Shown piece after piece: positions 13,472-26,623 of a DNA stretch of 64,000 nucleotides. Source of the stretch: Apoderus coryli (lineage: Eukaryota; Arthropoda; Insecta; Coleoptera; Attelabidae); the NCBI GenBank assembly GCA_911728435.2, contig OU452216.1:7080342-7144341 (forward strand), in the 5' to 3' direction. Every line of letters starts with the position of its first letter. Position 1 is the first letter of the stretch. Position numbers and translations under genes: made by a program. A model generated the notes under the pieces. That model saw only the letters and a program-made list of their open reading frames with translations, had not been told where the DNA came from and ran no database searches.

Positions 13472-14500
13472 TTATTTAAAACTACAGTTGTGAAAAGTAC
13501 CATTGGTAAATGTTAAATTGGAAGAAGAGTTTGCTGAAGTTGACGGATTGTTAATTTCCACTGTTGAAGAAATTCCTCGCATGGTGTTGATTATTTCACC
13601 ATGGCGTTCTTGGTTAATATTCAAGTACGGTTTAATTGAATTAGAGCTGCTATGGCCTGTTATTTTTATTAATTGCTGTTCAGGAATTCCTTTATTTGCC
13701 AAATGGCTAACTGCAGTTGATCTGTTCGAATGATTGGATATCTTTTTACACTTAGTGTCCAAACCAATAGCTTGCGCAGATGATTTGGTCCACATATTAA
13801 TTGTGTTCTTGTCTACTGGTATATTGTCACACCCTGTGTCACTTTCGGATTTCCAGAAACGATTTGGTCTCAAGAATAGGCGACTGAAAGTAATATTTTT
13901 CCCCCTTTTGGACAATAATTTATGGAATAACCGAACAGGGCATGCACTTTCGTTTGCAATATTTGGAACAAGCCACTTACCATTTGTACAACTTTTTGAT
14001 CTTCCTTGACATGTTTGACTGAATATTGGATTGTATTCAATTCTGTTGGTTGGCGTTCCATCATTATTTCTCAATCGTGAAATAATCTATAAGGCAATCA
14101 GCTGGTTCACCACCTCGCCAAGCTAACTCACCAGCTACAATATGGTAAAAAAAAATTTGTAAACCTTCTGGTGTACATTCATGCCATAATCCAATGATTC
14201 TAGCCAAATCACTTGAACTCAAATTTGATGAACTGCATTTTCGTTTGTTTGGATCCTCCTTTTACGTTTTGCATCTCGCGCATTTTTGAATATCACACTG
14301 GTAAACGGGTCGAATACAATTTTGAAGTCATTGAAGTATTTTTCCTGGAGTATTCCAAATTGTTTTTACAGTTGCTTCTTTATATTTAGTTCCGTCAGCT
14401 TTTCTCATATTTACCGCATATCGAAACACAACAAGGTCTGTTTTTTTTTAACTAGGGCCGCACCAAACTCCAGAAACAAGCCTGTCTTGAACTAATTCTA
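13472..14500 (-). pseudogene. Crypton-type tyrosine recombinase relic
   Basis: The minus strand 14074-13472 encodes a 200-residue C-terminal piece. It has the tyrosine-recombinase signature in order: NHSNRSTAVSHLANKG (the HxxR box), ITGHSSSNSIKPYL (GH box and the likely nucleophile Tyr in KPYL), and a tail NLTFTNGTFHNCSFK typical of animal Crypton proteins. Upstream on the same strand, in broken frames, are LWHECTPEGLQIFFY and GELAWRGGEPADC (about 14090-14220) and a further piece LVVFRYAVNMRKADGTKY (about 14380-14450) that matches the core-binding region of this family. Stops near 14080 and frame changes near 14250 and 14345 show that it is dead. Crypton recombinases cut and join DNA through a tyrosine and lack terminal inverted repeats, so the exact element ends cannot be set. 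Confidence 0.8.
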
Positions 14501-16397
14501 CATTCGATATCTGTTTACTTCTAGTTAATTTAGTACATTTCGTGTTAAGTATGACAACAATAACAGGCACAAAATACCAGTTTACAGTTTGTGATTGGTC
14601 CAAAATTCATCAAAGCGTAATATCAAGATAAACCAAATTGTAAACCATCGGGAGAGACGATACCACAACTATAGAAAGTCTATTGTTTGCAATTCCAATG
14701 CAATCTTAGTTTTGGAAATAATAACTGCCGATACATGGTATACCTAGTAGTTATAATAGTAAGATGTAGCTATTTGTTAACAGAGTGGAAACTGTTCAAG
14801 GATTTTTATTTTATATAATAAATTTCAAAAGTAAGACCGATATAGGATAGATAAATACGAATCTCTATCAATATAGAGCTACAAGGCAAGTTGAACAGGA
14901 AGCCAAGCAGATACTATATACCTTTAGTAGATTATTGAGCCCATATGCTCTCTCTATACCTAATGAACATTAAAACTACTAATAGAGATTATAACTGAGC
15001 CGTTTGCTCATATTGAAAGAAGACTCTAATATGAAAATGTAATGTGACTTTGAAATTATAGGGATATAAATAGATTTTTTATTAGATATACATTTCAAAG
15101 GATGCCCACGTAAGCTGCTCTAGTTGCGACATCATGAAACTGTTGTATTCACAATTTTTTCTTAAGTCAGTACCTTTTGAGAAGCAGTTTTTGAGGATGA
15201 TGATGGGGATGCTTCTCATTGCAATGAGCCATGTTGGAAATAATCGTTTTGAAACAATATTAAATTTAATATCAATAATACAACAGAACACATTGATGAC
15301 TCTATTCTCTTGTTGTGTTTTCATGATGTTGATGTGGCCATCAAATCGGTTATTATTGTTGTGTTTTGTAGTATTTCGATGTGTTGGATTGTAAATAAGG
15401 AAATGAAAATCGATGTTATCAAAACTGATAGAGTACAAAACAGTATAGCTTTGTTGGTTTGGCCTCTGTTCCATCATGTTGATATTTCGGATTATTATCC
15501 TGATAGCGATGTGCAAAATATTTATGAATAACAACGACACACACATGTATTTTAATTATTTCGGATTTGCCAATTGCCTTTTATATTTCGGGATTTGGCA
15601 ACCCTTGTATGTTTTGCTCACACAATAATGTGAGTAAATCCAAACAAATGACTTTGGAATAAGATAGCAAAGAAATGCAGGTTTTTGTGAGCAAATTCAA
15701 TCGAATTTCGAACAACAATTGAGTTCGATAACAGTCACATCACCACTACTGTATTCTGGTTAACATTTTGAAGTATTAGTCAATTTTATGCTATATTTAC
15801 GGCCATTATCTGTTGAAAGGACAGGTGGGTGAGTCGGTGCGATATTAATTTAAAGGCAGATATCCCTCTATGTACCTACATATAGAGCGTTTGATAGTAG
15901 AAAGAGCCAAGTTACACTATTCATTGTTCATTCGTTATTCCAACCGACTGCGCCATATCCATACAACAAGGCTATCGATATATTAGTATCGCTATGTAGA
16001 CATCGTTGTACAGGGTTGTGTTGCTATGCTAATAATAACTCAATGATGAGTTTTTTAAATTCAACCACAGTGGCTTTTATTGCTAATGTTTAGTGGCCAA
16101 ATACCTCCCTAATAATGAGCCTTAATCGGTTCGCGCAACAACAAACATAAATAAATATAGAAGCAAAGAGATATCATTCACATTTTCCGGTAGGTTCAAT
16201 TTATAGGCGTTTATAAAAAAAGCCAATAATATAAATTTTCCTTGAACATTGGTGTTTGGGTTTTCGCGTGTCAATAGAACATTTTCCGGTAACTGAATTA
16301 AACAAACATGAAATCGAACATGAATCAATACGGGGTGGTTTTTTATTTCATTGCCTTTCTGTATTCCTTTTGGAGATGTCACCGCATACATTAAGGA
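14501..16397. other. Unassigned intergenic DNA
   Basis: Frames at 15082-15546 (minus, 154 codons) and 15134-15531 (plus) overlap in antisense, are rich in Asn/Ile and show no motif; neither is called. No other structure was recognised. Confidence 0.4.
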
Positions 16398-17620
16398 TTA
16401 TAAATAGGCAAAGGATACCAGGGATGATTTTCTTATCCATTTATTTCTATCTGTTTTACCTACATGGTCTTTCAGAATGTTGATGGGCTTTTTTGGAAGG
16501 CCAAAGATGGGTTCCGGGCCGCAGAACGGAGCGTTTGCGCCCGCTTTTGCAAGTTGGTCCGCCGCTTCGTTCCCGTCTATGCCCTCATGTCCTGGCACCC
16601 ATGTCAGAGTAATCTTTTTCCCCTGAGCTGTCAGTTGCTTTAAGGTCTGTTTGCATTCCCATGCTAGCTTTGACGTGAAGCTGTAAGACCTCAGTGCTTT
16701 TAACGCAGCTTGACTGTCTGACATAATATTGATCTGCCGTTCCGGGATGCCTCTCTGCAGGCATTCTTGAGCACAACGATTAATAGCGTTGATCTCTGCT
16801 TGGAATATAGTGGGACTTTTCCCGAGAGATTCAGAGAGCCTGCAATTTGGCCCGTATACTCCCATGCCTGTGTTCCCTTCCATTCCTTTTGAACCGTTCG
16901 TATACCAGACGGATGTGTTTTCTGGGAATCGTGGTTCCCCATTTAGCCAATTTTAACGGTCTGCAATGACCACTTCAAATGGGATTTCAAAATCATGTTT
17001 GCGTGGCAAAGCGTCCGACGGTTTTCTTCCTGAATCCAAAGGTATTAGATTCAGGATTCCCATGTGTCCCTCTAGATCACCAGATTTGTATTCCATTACC
17101 TGTGCCAGTTTCAGAGCGCCAATTGCTGCCTCTTTTTTGACTAGGACAGGCAAAGGTATTAGATGCAGCAACGGTTCCATGGCTGCTGTGGGGCAAGTTC
17201 GCATTGCTCCTGTTATTCCTAAACATGCAAGCCGTTGCAACTTTTGAAGACGGCATTGTGTATGCTTAATATTAACTTTTGGCCACCATACTAACGAGTC
17301 GTATGTAACCATGGGTTTGATGACTGTTTGGTACACCTAGTATGTGAGCTTTGGCTTTAGCCCCCAAGTCCTACCGAGTAGCCTGTGACACGTCCATATG
17401 GCCGTTGTGGCTTTCGATATGGTTTTCTCTATATGCTGATTCCAGATTAGTCGTTTATCCAGGATTACTCCCAGGTATTTGACTTTATCCGAAAGGCAAA
17501 TTTGCTCACCGCTGAGAGTGGAGTTAATAATGTCCACCTTTCTCTTGCCTAAGGTTGTCTCAATCTCTTGATCGGCCACATGACGATCTTGCAATAACAC
17601 AAATTGCGCTAATATGTCAG
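16398..17620 (-). pseudogene. Non-LTR retrotransposon 3' half with RNase H domain (dead)
   Basis: Minus strand. 17600-17337 encodes the RT thumb (DKVKYLGVILDKRLIWNQHI, typical of the region after the catalytic box). After an in-frame stop, 17336-16953 continues with MVTYDSLVWWP and LQRLACLGITGAMRTCPTAAME. After another stop comes an RNase H domain (about 16940-16398): the first acidic block reads VWYTNGSK where the family has YTDGSK, then FQAEINAI, IMSDSQAALKAL and WVPGHEGIDGNEAADQLAK. The order RT-thumb then RNase H is that of I/R1/LOA-type non-LTR elements. The D-to-N change in the first catalytic site plus two stops show it is inactive. The 5' part is missing beyond about 17620. Confidence 0.87.
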
Positions 17621-19079
17621 AACGTTCTGAGTACGTATAACCTCAAAAATGTCCAACTTTACGATAGAGTTGTCAGTTGCCAGGGTTGCCAAATCCCGAA
17701 ATATAAAAGGCATCCCTCGTACAATACATAATGTACACACAAGGCATAATAGATAATAATAAAGCTTATGGATAAATTGTGCTCATCTCTCTAATATTCT
17801 ATATCGAACCTATCCGACGGGCTTTAGGGATTACCGCAGTAATGCCGTACTAATTGATACACATTAATATAACAAATGCACCGATTGAAAGTGCCGTCCT
17901 CCTCTCCCAACAATATACAAAATCTTAATTAATTAATCTGGTTATATGTACCATTATCCAGCGCACAAACAACAAAAGAGCCAATTTTGCTTTGATTTCG
18001 ATCATGGGTAAACATCGATTCATTTTGAGTTTGTTGCCTCATTAACAAATTCCATAATTAATTTTATATAGGGGTTAATTAAATATACAGGTCGAATCAC
18101 GCTCCCATATTATACGCCTATGTCATTCTAAATATTTATACCTTTCCGCAAACCCGTCAGCAGGACTATAGGGTAGCTAAGGTAGGAAATAAGGGTCTTA
18201 TTCCCCTGCATAATCCCATCGGTTCCTATATACGCACATTGCCTTTAGGAATATAAATGGTGGCATGAGGAAAATTTGTTGTAGCCTTACCTGTTTCCTT
18301 ATTTATGACAATCGAATATCTGCGGGGTTCGTCGAAAGGAAGAGAGACTAAATTAATATCCTCCCTAGTAACGTATTACGCTGTCCAAACAGCAAACCCA
18401 ATTGATGGTCAGGAAATACAATTAAACTGATTGTCAAAAATTCTAAAAATTATTTGTCTATTGCAGCATTGTCGTTCTTTGAACATAATTAAAAAACGAC
18501 TGCGAATATGAAAAAATACTAAGAGACACTTTTTGTTAAACATTGAATTTACCATACAAAACAAATTTAAAAAATGCAATTATACAGGGTTTTCCTATAT
18601 TTCTAAACTAATTAATTTTGATAACACCCTCTATCTCCGCAATCTGCGCCTTCCAGTTTGAGAAATATATTTCTCTACACTGATACGGCTCTGTACGGAC
18701 AAAAAATATACGAGGGGGTGTCCTTATGTTGAATCCAACAATACGTAGTTTCATTTCTTGTTACACCGTGTATTGCCGGAAGTAAATTTGATGTAAATAA
18801 CGAATATACTTGTTTCTCGTTGAATCCTCCACAGATACTTCTTCTATTCCACAATACGAATGTGAACGAACGAAGAGAAACCAGCTGTATATCTACACAC
18901 GCTATGCCAGTTGATACCAGCGAACTTTAACTTTGAACATTTCGTTTGAGAGTTGTGTAAAGTAGAAACTTTAGATGAGAATTTTCCAAATGAAATTTCT
19001 TTACATTTGCACTTACACTTGCATGTTTTACCGCATATCAATTGAATATTTTTAAAAGTTGAAATATAAATGAGAGGCC
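17621..19079. other. Intergenic DNA with a possible short MITE
   Basis: No gene is seen. A tatacagggtttt motif near 18582 and ttacaccgtgtatt near 18765 may mark the ends of a decayed ~190-bp element, but the two ends match only weakly. The minus frame 18844-19125 has no recognisable features. Confidence 0.35.
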
Positions 19080-19465
19080 ATTCATTTTGAAAAATCGTAA
19101 AAAAATAACCAATCCAGCTGTACATCTGAGCTTTAGATATGTCGATCGGACATCTATTCTGAATTTATCAGGATATATAAGAAATCGAGAGGGCTTCTAG
19201 TAACCCCAGGGTAGGTCATCAAGTAACGGTCTGCATATAATCCTATGAGAACATACTGGGGAGCTAATTCCTGCTACACTAAGAAAAATTTCTCAACAAA
19301 AAAACACTGATTCTCTATCAATATGTTCATATGAACAAACATAATGACTTTGGTTGAAATCGAGAAACAAAAATGTATGGAAAAATTGAAGATTTTGGAT
19401 GGAAAATAGATTTTCCTAAACTTGTACGATTATAGAGTTTGATGCGCTGATTCCAAATATATATA

Positions 19466-21703
19466 CAGGGTGGTCCAACTTTTACCTGCATAAATTTCAG
19501 AATCGATAGATAATCGACAAATAATGTGAGTTTGGTTAATAAACTATAGGCGAAAAATGCCTCGTTACAAAGTTACAGGGTGTTGACAATTAAGAAAAAA
19601 ATTTGAATTTTATTAATATCTTTACAACCAATTGAGATATTTCAATGAAAGTTGGCACGTGTGGAGAGGTAATCTAGCTTCATTTTTGCATGTAATAATA
19701 TTATTTTTATTTCCACCAGTAGCGTGCGTACGGCTACTGATAGCAACATGTTTAATGAAAAAACAGATACGCCACTGGTTTATCTCAAAATGAAAATTAT
19801 ATCTGCAATTCTTGTTCAATTTAAAAGAAAAAAGTACTCTTGGCTTTTTTTCGCATGACGCAACATTTTTAAGTAAAAAAATAAAAATCGTCTAAATTAA
19901 ATGTATTGAAAACCAACATAAAAATAACATATTATCATTACACGTTTTACACATATTTAACAGATTTTACAGGTTTTTTTTTTGCAGAACCTGTTCAAAA
20001 TGACTACCGTCATTGTCAATACTTAATTGGAAAAGGCGCATAATTATGACATTAGCTTTCATTCAAACAAAACACTTGGTTACAAAACAGAAATGTCAAT
20101 CATTTTGTCACAACAAGTATGTGTTGCATTTAAGTGTTCTTTTTAGTGTTAATAATAATGCCGCGGCTATTCAGTAACCAAGAATACGGTTTTTGCGAAG
20201 AAAGTGCAGTAGCAGCCGCAAGGGAGTATGCACGCAGATTCCCTAATAGACGTCATCCAACGAGAGAAATTTTCTCTCAAGTTCATCGGGCATTTCGAGA
20301 ACGAGGTTTAAATACTACTTTTAACATAAAAAACCATAGACAGCGCCCTAGAAGAAACAATTTGGCCGATGAAAGGCGTATTTTAAGAACGTTTGATCGA
20401 AATCCAAACCTAAGTTCACGAAGAACTGCTGTCATGCTTAACATATCAAGGTCAACCATTCTTAAGTCACTTCATAAAGATGGTAGAAAGGCTTACCATT
20501 TTAGGGCTGTGCAAGATTTATTGCCTGAGGACTATGTAAAAAGGCATAACTATTGCAAATGGTTATTGAATAAAGTTTAAGTAGATAGAGATTTCCTGCA
20601 TAAGGTTTGCTGAACTGATGAAGCTTCATTTACAAGAACCGGTATAACGAATTACCACAACTTTCATATTTGGTCACAACACAATCCATACGAAGTGCGA
20701 GCAAGAAAGTTTCAACACCAATTCAGTGTGAACGTAATAATCTCCTCGGACCATTCTTTTTACCAGCTAGGCTCTCAGCACAATTATTTTTAGACTTTTT
20801 ACAGAATAATTTAAATGATTTAATGGATGACGTGCCACTTCATTTACGTGCGAATGATTGGCTTCAAATGGATGGAGCACCAGCACATTTCGGGCGGAAT
20901 GTGAGAAACTAGATAACAGAGCATTACGGAAATCAATGGATTAGCCGTTTCCCTGGAGAAGTCGAAAATAATCATGAGGGACCTATATCTTGGCACCCAA
21001 GGTCGCTTGACTTGTCTCCACTTGATTTCTTTTTTTGCGGCTACCTAAAAGAAAAAGTTTATAGGGTCCCAATCAGAAAACGCGAAGATTTAGTCTTAAA
21101 AATTCAAGAAGCTTGTGATGAGTTGCATCGTAACAACATCACCAGAAGATGCCAATTGTGTACTGACAATGACGATAGTCATTTTGAACAGTTTCTGTAA
21201 AAAAAAAAACTGTAATATCTGTTAAAACATGTAACGATATGTTATTTTTATGTTGATTTTCAATACATTTGGTTTAGACGATTTTTATTTTTTTACTCAA
21301 AAATGTTGCGTCATACGAAAAAAAGGCAAGAGTACTTTTTTCTTTTAAATTGAATAAGAATTGCAGGTATATTTTTTATTTTGAGATAACCCAGTGGCGT
21401 ATCGGTTTTTTCATTACAAATATCGCAATCGGTAGCCGTACGCACACCACTGCTGGAAATAAAAATAATATTATTACATGAAAAAATTAAGCTGGATTAC
21501 CTCTCCAAACTAGCCAAATTTCATTGAAATATCTCGATTCGTTATAAAGATATTAATAAAATTCGAATTTGTTTCTTAAATTTCAACACCCTGTAACTTT
21601 GTAACGAAGCATTTTTGGCACATAGTTTATTAACCAAACTCACATTATTTGTCGGTTATCTATCGATTCTAAAATTTATGCAGGTAAAAGTTGGACCACC
21701 CTG
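19466..21703 (+). mobile_element. Tc1/mariner-superfamily DNA transposon with ~500-bp inverted ends
   Basis: The element starts CAGGGTGGTCCAACTTTTAC and ends with the reverse complement of the same text, flanked on both sides by TA, the target site of this superfamily. The inverted repeat continues, with scattered mismatches, for about 500 bp at each end (about 19466-19972 against 21213-21703), which is unusually long for this group. A decayed transposase gene fills the middle. The TA duplication is bounded by R500 sequence on both sides, which makes the borders secure. Confidence 0.93.
20158..21200 (+). pseudogene. Tc1/mariner-superfamily transposase, inactivated
   Basis: The chosen start is the ATG at 20158 (MPRLFSNQEYGF), in frame with an upstream ATG at 20134 that adds only a hydrophobic run. 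Residues 1-140 form the N-terminal helix-turn-helix DNA-binding part (RRTAVMLNISRSTILKSLH). Then come two stops (20578 and about 20610), the first catalytic Asp in TDEASF, the block NPYEVRARKFQHQFSVNV, a frameshift near 20730, GPFFLPARLSAQLFLDFL, the second Asp in WLQMDGAPAHFGRNV, another stop, and the third acidic residue in LSPLDFFFCGYLKEKVY, so the triad is DD-D. The protein ends at HFEQFL, just inside the right inverted repeat. With at least three stops and one frameshift it cannot make transposase. Confidence 0.9.
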
Positions 21704-22085
21704 TATATAATATGGGGGGTGGCACGAATATTTAGAGCAGTACGGACCCTCAAAGTTAGTCTAAACCATACATTTGTACTAAAATCTCACTTTGAAAAAT
21801 CGTAAAAAAATAACCAATCCTGCTGTACATCTGAGCTTTAGATATGTCGATCGGACATCTATTCTGAATTTATCAGGATATCTAAGAAATCGAGAGGGCT
21901 TCTTGTAACCCCAGGGTAGGTCATCAAGTAAGGGTCTGCATATAACGCTATGAGAATATACTGGGGAGCTAATTCCTGCTACACTAAGAACAATTTCTCA
22001 ACAAAAGAACACTGATTCTTTATCAATGTATGGAAAAATTATAAAGTTTGATGCGCTGGTTCCAAATATACTCGTAATCTAATAT

Positions 22086-23679
22086 AACATAACGAATAGC
22101 TAAAAAGCTGATGAAGAAAATAGTAATAAAAAAAAGCACCTCGCAAACCTCCCCACACTACTTCTTTTGAATATTTCCTGAATATAAAGTGACTGATTTG
22201 TCTCAGCATCCAGTTACGCCAAAGTTAAATAGACTATTGAAATATTTAAATGGACATTAACGGGAAGAATTTTATGCGAGCACGTATTTGGCGGCTTTTG
22301 CATTTTAGTTTCACCAAGTTTCAACATAAATTTAATATATTATTAGGCACGATGTTTATAGGAGGAATTTTAAATGGTTTTTGGCTAACTACTTACTAAC
22401 CTGTCATAGGTATTTCAGGAGTTTTCACGACTTAACTGAGGATTAAGATTGGAATCAGGACCAACTACTTCTGCTTCTGTCCCTGTTTTGCTTTTGGAGC
22501 CATATGTGGTGTTTTTTTGAGGTTGCTAGTGTGTAATTTCCTTTCTCAGTCCCTATTGTTACTTAACTTTGTGCTGAAGTTGTTCTGAAAGTTGTATTCG
22601 TCACTACGGAGGTTTAGAGATGAGATCAGTTAATCTAGCTGTGTTTGAATAACATTTTAGACCCACAACTTCCACAGGGAAGGGATGATCCTGCCATCTT
22701 CTTCACAACAAATTTACGTGAAAAAGAGAAGGACATAATAATCAGTTTTGATGTGGGTTCCGTTTTCACCCCAAAGTTCCAATCCCAAAGTTATAAAAAA
22801 AGTTTTAAATTTTCATTTTTATTTTACAAAAACTTCTAAATACAGTTGAAAGTCTCGTTTAAGAGTCCTAAATTGGACATTATTTTTAATGGCGAAAATC
22901 AAACTTCCCACTTTGCGTTACACGACGCTTATAGAGAGAAAGTACAATAGAAACGCCGTTTGGGAAATTAGTTGGAAACTATTAGAGATTTAGAGGGAGT
23001 TAAAGAGTTTCGTAGTAGAAACTGAGCCCGGAAGCAGTTATAATAAGAGGAAGGCATTGCCAAAAAAGAAAAATCCGTGAGTAACGAATAGATTTAGTTT
23101 TTTGCATTTTCGATTTTTTAAGAAACAATTTGTTCATTTTACTTTAAAATTTATACAAAATAAAAACAATATTTACCGAATATGTTAATCTACATTGAAG
23201 CTGTAAGTCCTGGGAGATTTAAGCGCACAAATATGATTAAACACGTAACGGAACAGCTTCAAATATCCAAAGGGGATGGATATTCATCGACCCAACACAC
23301 AAACAGCACGACGGTCTATATGCGACTGGATTCCCATCTCGATTTTTCGTTATTTCCCTTTAATGCCACTAGCTGGCACTAGCTTATTGTATTCATCTAT
23401 CCATTTAGGGTATTTTGCTGGATTTTCTTTTGCCTTCTCATTCCAAAGTAAATGATGAAAAATATAATTAGAAGCATAAAATTACGTCATTTTAATTAAC
23501 ATAACATAAAACAGTATTTATGATTTACTGGAAGAGTTTCACTTTGTTTTCTTTTAGATCATGATACATTATTGCTCCTTGAAGCTAAGTTCCTTAATAT
23601 TTCGCTCGAATATTTGTTGCTTTAATTGCTAATGTAACTTCCCAAAGAACCATTGGACAAATAGGAAATTTTGATTTTA
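22086..23679. other. Unassigned intergenic DNA
   Basis: Nothing was recognised. Frames at 22645-22839 and 23182-23382 are short and featureless. Confidence 0.4.
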
Positions 23680-24990
23680 AGGGTGCAGTGGAATTTTTGG
23701 AGGCACCCATGGGTCGTGGGCTTTTAGTATGTTGTATCTGCATCTATTACCTATCTATAGTGGCCTCCATTGTAGCTGGGTCGGTATGGAATTGCCTGCT
23801 ACCGAAGGTTTTGTGGAAGACTGTACCGGGCCACACTTATGGCTATTTTGAAGTTGCAGTGGAAGTTTTGGGGGCACCCATGGATCGTGGGCTTTTAGTA
23901 TGTTATAGCTGCATCTATTACCTATCTATAGTGACCTCTCCTGTAGCTGGGTCGGCGTGGAATTGCCTGCTGGCGAAGGTTTTGTGGAGGACTGCACAGG
24001 GCCACACTTATTTTGAGGTTGCAGTGGAATTTTTGTAGGCACCCATAGGGCGTGGGCTTTTAGTATGTTGTAGCTGCATCTATTACCTATCTATAGTCAC
24101 CTCCCCCGTAGCTGGGTCGGTATGGAATTACCTGCTACCGATGGTTTTGTGGAGTACTGCACGGGGCCACACTTATGGCTACTTTGAAGTTCCAGTGGAA
24201 TTTTTGGAGGCACCCATGGGTCGTGGGCTTTTAGTATGTTGTAGTTGCATCTATTACCTATCTATGGTGACCTCCCCCGTAGCTGGGTCGGCGTGGAATT
24301 GCCTGCTGGCGAAGGTTTTTTGGAGGACTGCACAGGGCCACACTTATGGCTATTTTGAGGTTGCAGTGGAATTTTTGTAGGCACCCATAGGGCGTGGGCT
24401 TTTAGTATGTTGTAGCTGCATCTATTACCTATCTATAGTGATCTCCCTCGTAGCTGGGTCGGTATGGAATTGCCTGCTGCCGAAGGTTTTGTGGAGGACT
24501 ACACGGGGCCACACTTATGGCTACTTTGAAGTTGCAGTGGAAGTTTTGGAGGCACACATGGGTCGTGGGCTTTTAGTATGTTGTAGCTGCATCTATTACC
24601 TATCTATAGTGACTTCCACCCATAGCTGGCTCGGTATGGAATTGCGTGCTACCGAAGGGTTTGTGGAGGACTGCACCGGGCCACACTTATGGCTACTTTG
24701 AAGCTGCAGTGGAAGTTTTGGAGGCACGCATGGGTCGTGGGCTTTTAGTATGTTGTAGCTGCATCTATTACCTATCTATAGTGATCTCCCTCGTAGCTGG
24801 GTCGGTATGGAATTGCCTGCTACTGAAGGTTTTGTGGAGGATTGCACTGGGACACACTTCTGGCTATTTTGAGGTTGCAGTGGAATTTTTGGAGGCACCC
24901 ATGGGTCGTGGGCTTTTAGTATGTTGTTGCTGCATCTATTACCTATCTCCCCATAGCTGGGTCGGTATGGAATTGAAGGTTTTCTGCGGC
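23680..24990 (+). repeat. 171-bp minisatellite, about 7.6 copies
   Basis: The marker gg(g/a)tcgtgggcttttagtatgtt, or its ggcgtgggc variant, recurs near 23711, 23882, 24048, 24218, 24390, 24560, 24732 and 24903, giving steps of 166-172 bp with 170-172 most common. Since 171 is a multiple of three, one frame stays open across units (a 57-residue pattern with GLLVCCSCIYYLSI and GHTYGYFEV), which is why several long frames appear here. In-frame stops in some copies and the lack of a start context make coding unlikely. The GC content is higher than that of the surroundings. Confidence 0.9.
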
Positions 24991-26623
24991 CCCAAAGTCA
25001 AAATTTAATACGCTTTAAAAGCAAGGCATATAATATGCCGTTTTGCTTTATTTTTATGCTTTAACAATACTCTCATGTATTGTCAGAAGAAAATCGCCAA
25101 TCAATTATTTCTTTTAGATCCACAACAAGACTAAGACCAATTCTTTAACTACAACAAACAAAAAGATTGCAGGGAATAATGCGAGAACATAAAAGTAGCA
25201 AACGGTGACGAAAGGAAAAATGATCATCATGTATGCCAGTCCGGGTTTTGTCTGCCATTTTTCTTTCTTTACCGTCCCTTCGTCCCAAAAGAGAATCCAC
25301 GAACTTCATGTACCGAAATGAATGCCGCCCGTGTCGACTTCCATTCAATAATCAAGTTAACGATAACAAGGGCGGCGAATTAGTGAAGGGAAAGCTAAGA
25401 CGGTCTTGATGATGGCTTTATTTAGTTTTATTGAAGGTTTTTTTCTTTATACAGAGTGGTCACAAAATACACTAACCAACTAAGGAACTCGATTTTCCGG
25501 AGAGACTTTATGTTATGTAAAACTACAAAGAGAATCTTATGAAATTAAGCAACGCCACTGTGTTGTCTGGCCCACAATAATCAGGTTAAGCCTCGGAGCA
25601 TTCACAAATAATAATAAGACGAGCGAAAGGGTATTCAAAAGATTAAAAAGGGATTAAATCGAAATAAAGCCTGACTATTTTTGAAAGGAATTAGACGAAC
25701 TTGTCGCACAATCTGCTCTGTGTGGTTTTACATAGGGAGGCACGAAAATCCCTATATGGATATTACCTGCGATGGAGCCTTTAGGGGGTGGTTTTTAAGA
25801 TCATTCAGACAAACCAAAGAAAGAATCATCTTAGAGAAAGAATTCTTCATATTCTGCAAAGGCTAAGATTTTCTTTAATAAAAAGAGGTCGCAATTTCCT
25901 TAGATTAGATTTGTTGTTTCAAAAATCAAACCCGTATGCATGTTTTGAGACTTGTTGGTGTGTCATCATCAGTGGCGTTACAATAAATCCTTCATAAAAA
26001 GTGTGTTCATTCATCGTTCTTTCGGTTGTCCCCTATAAATGTTATTTCATAAAATTGGTTCGTCGGTCACGTACCATTTCGACAGCAGCAGCAGTAAAGC
26101 CTAGACATATTGGCAAGTCTTGACTTTTCTTAATGTACTTCCGATTCCCATATAATATATCGTGTTAAAGCTGCTCTTTTTTTTTTGATAATTTATTGTC
26201 TCTATTTCCACTACTGAATTCTAATTCCTCAATTCTATAAAAACTATTTCAGCCCGCTTATGTAGGTCATTCAGTAAGGGCGTAGGATAATTAAGAAAAG
26301 AATAAAATTTTGATAAAATTCAGGATGAAACTTCACCAGCAATTTCAATCAAGCGCCGGCACGTCTACACTTGATAGCAACTCCATTATTTGATAGCGTG
26401 AACTTATTGTTATTATGAAGTATCATCATAGTGAAGTTGAAGTTTACCACTTTCTCTCTCCCTTTGGCTATATAATATCATATTTTCACAACAGAGCATA
26501 TGTGAAAATTAAAATTGGTTCAAAGTTTTCCAATTAATGGAATTCCCTTAAGAAATTAAGGTGACGAAGGACGCTAATGTGATTTGGCAGCAGCATACGC
26601 TAGCCACGGGCAAATTCAGATAT
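24991..26623. other. Unassigned intergenic DNA
   Basis: No family-like coding region or repeat was recognised. Short frames at 25145-25348 and 25681-25997 are unsupported. Confidence 0.4.

Larger units (their letters stand above)
19080..22085 (-). repeat. R500 repeat segment interrupted by a DNA transposon
   Basis: R500 sequence in the reverse orientation runs from about 19080 to 19465 and resumes at 21706 to about 22085. The flanks include the usual markers (tatgtcgatcggacatc, ccccagggtaggtcatcaag, tgttcatatgaaca in the left part). The 2,238-bp transposon at 19466-21703 lies between them at a TA site, inside the run ...ccaaatatata... that is uninterrupted in other copies, so the transposon arrived after the repeat. 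Confidence 0.85.

Noticed and set aside
15082..15546. 154-codon minus-strand ORF
   Set aside because: No motif, low-complexity AT-rich codons, a competing antisense frame, and no splice or promoter support.
23680..24990. Centromere-type 171-bp satellite
   Set aside because: The length matches primate alpha satellite only by coincidence; sequence and context differ and only 7-8 units are present.
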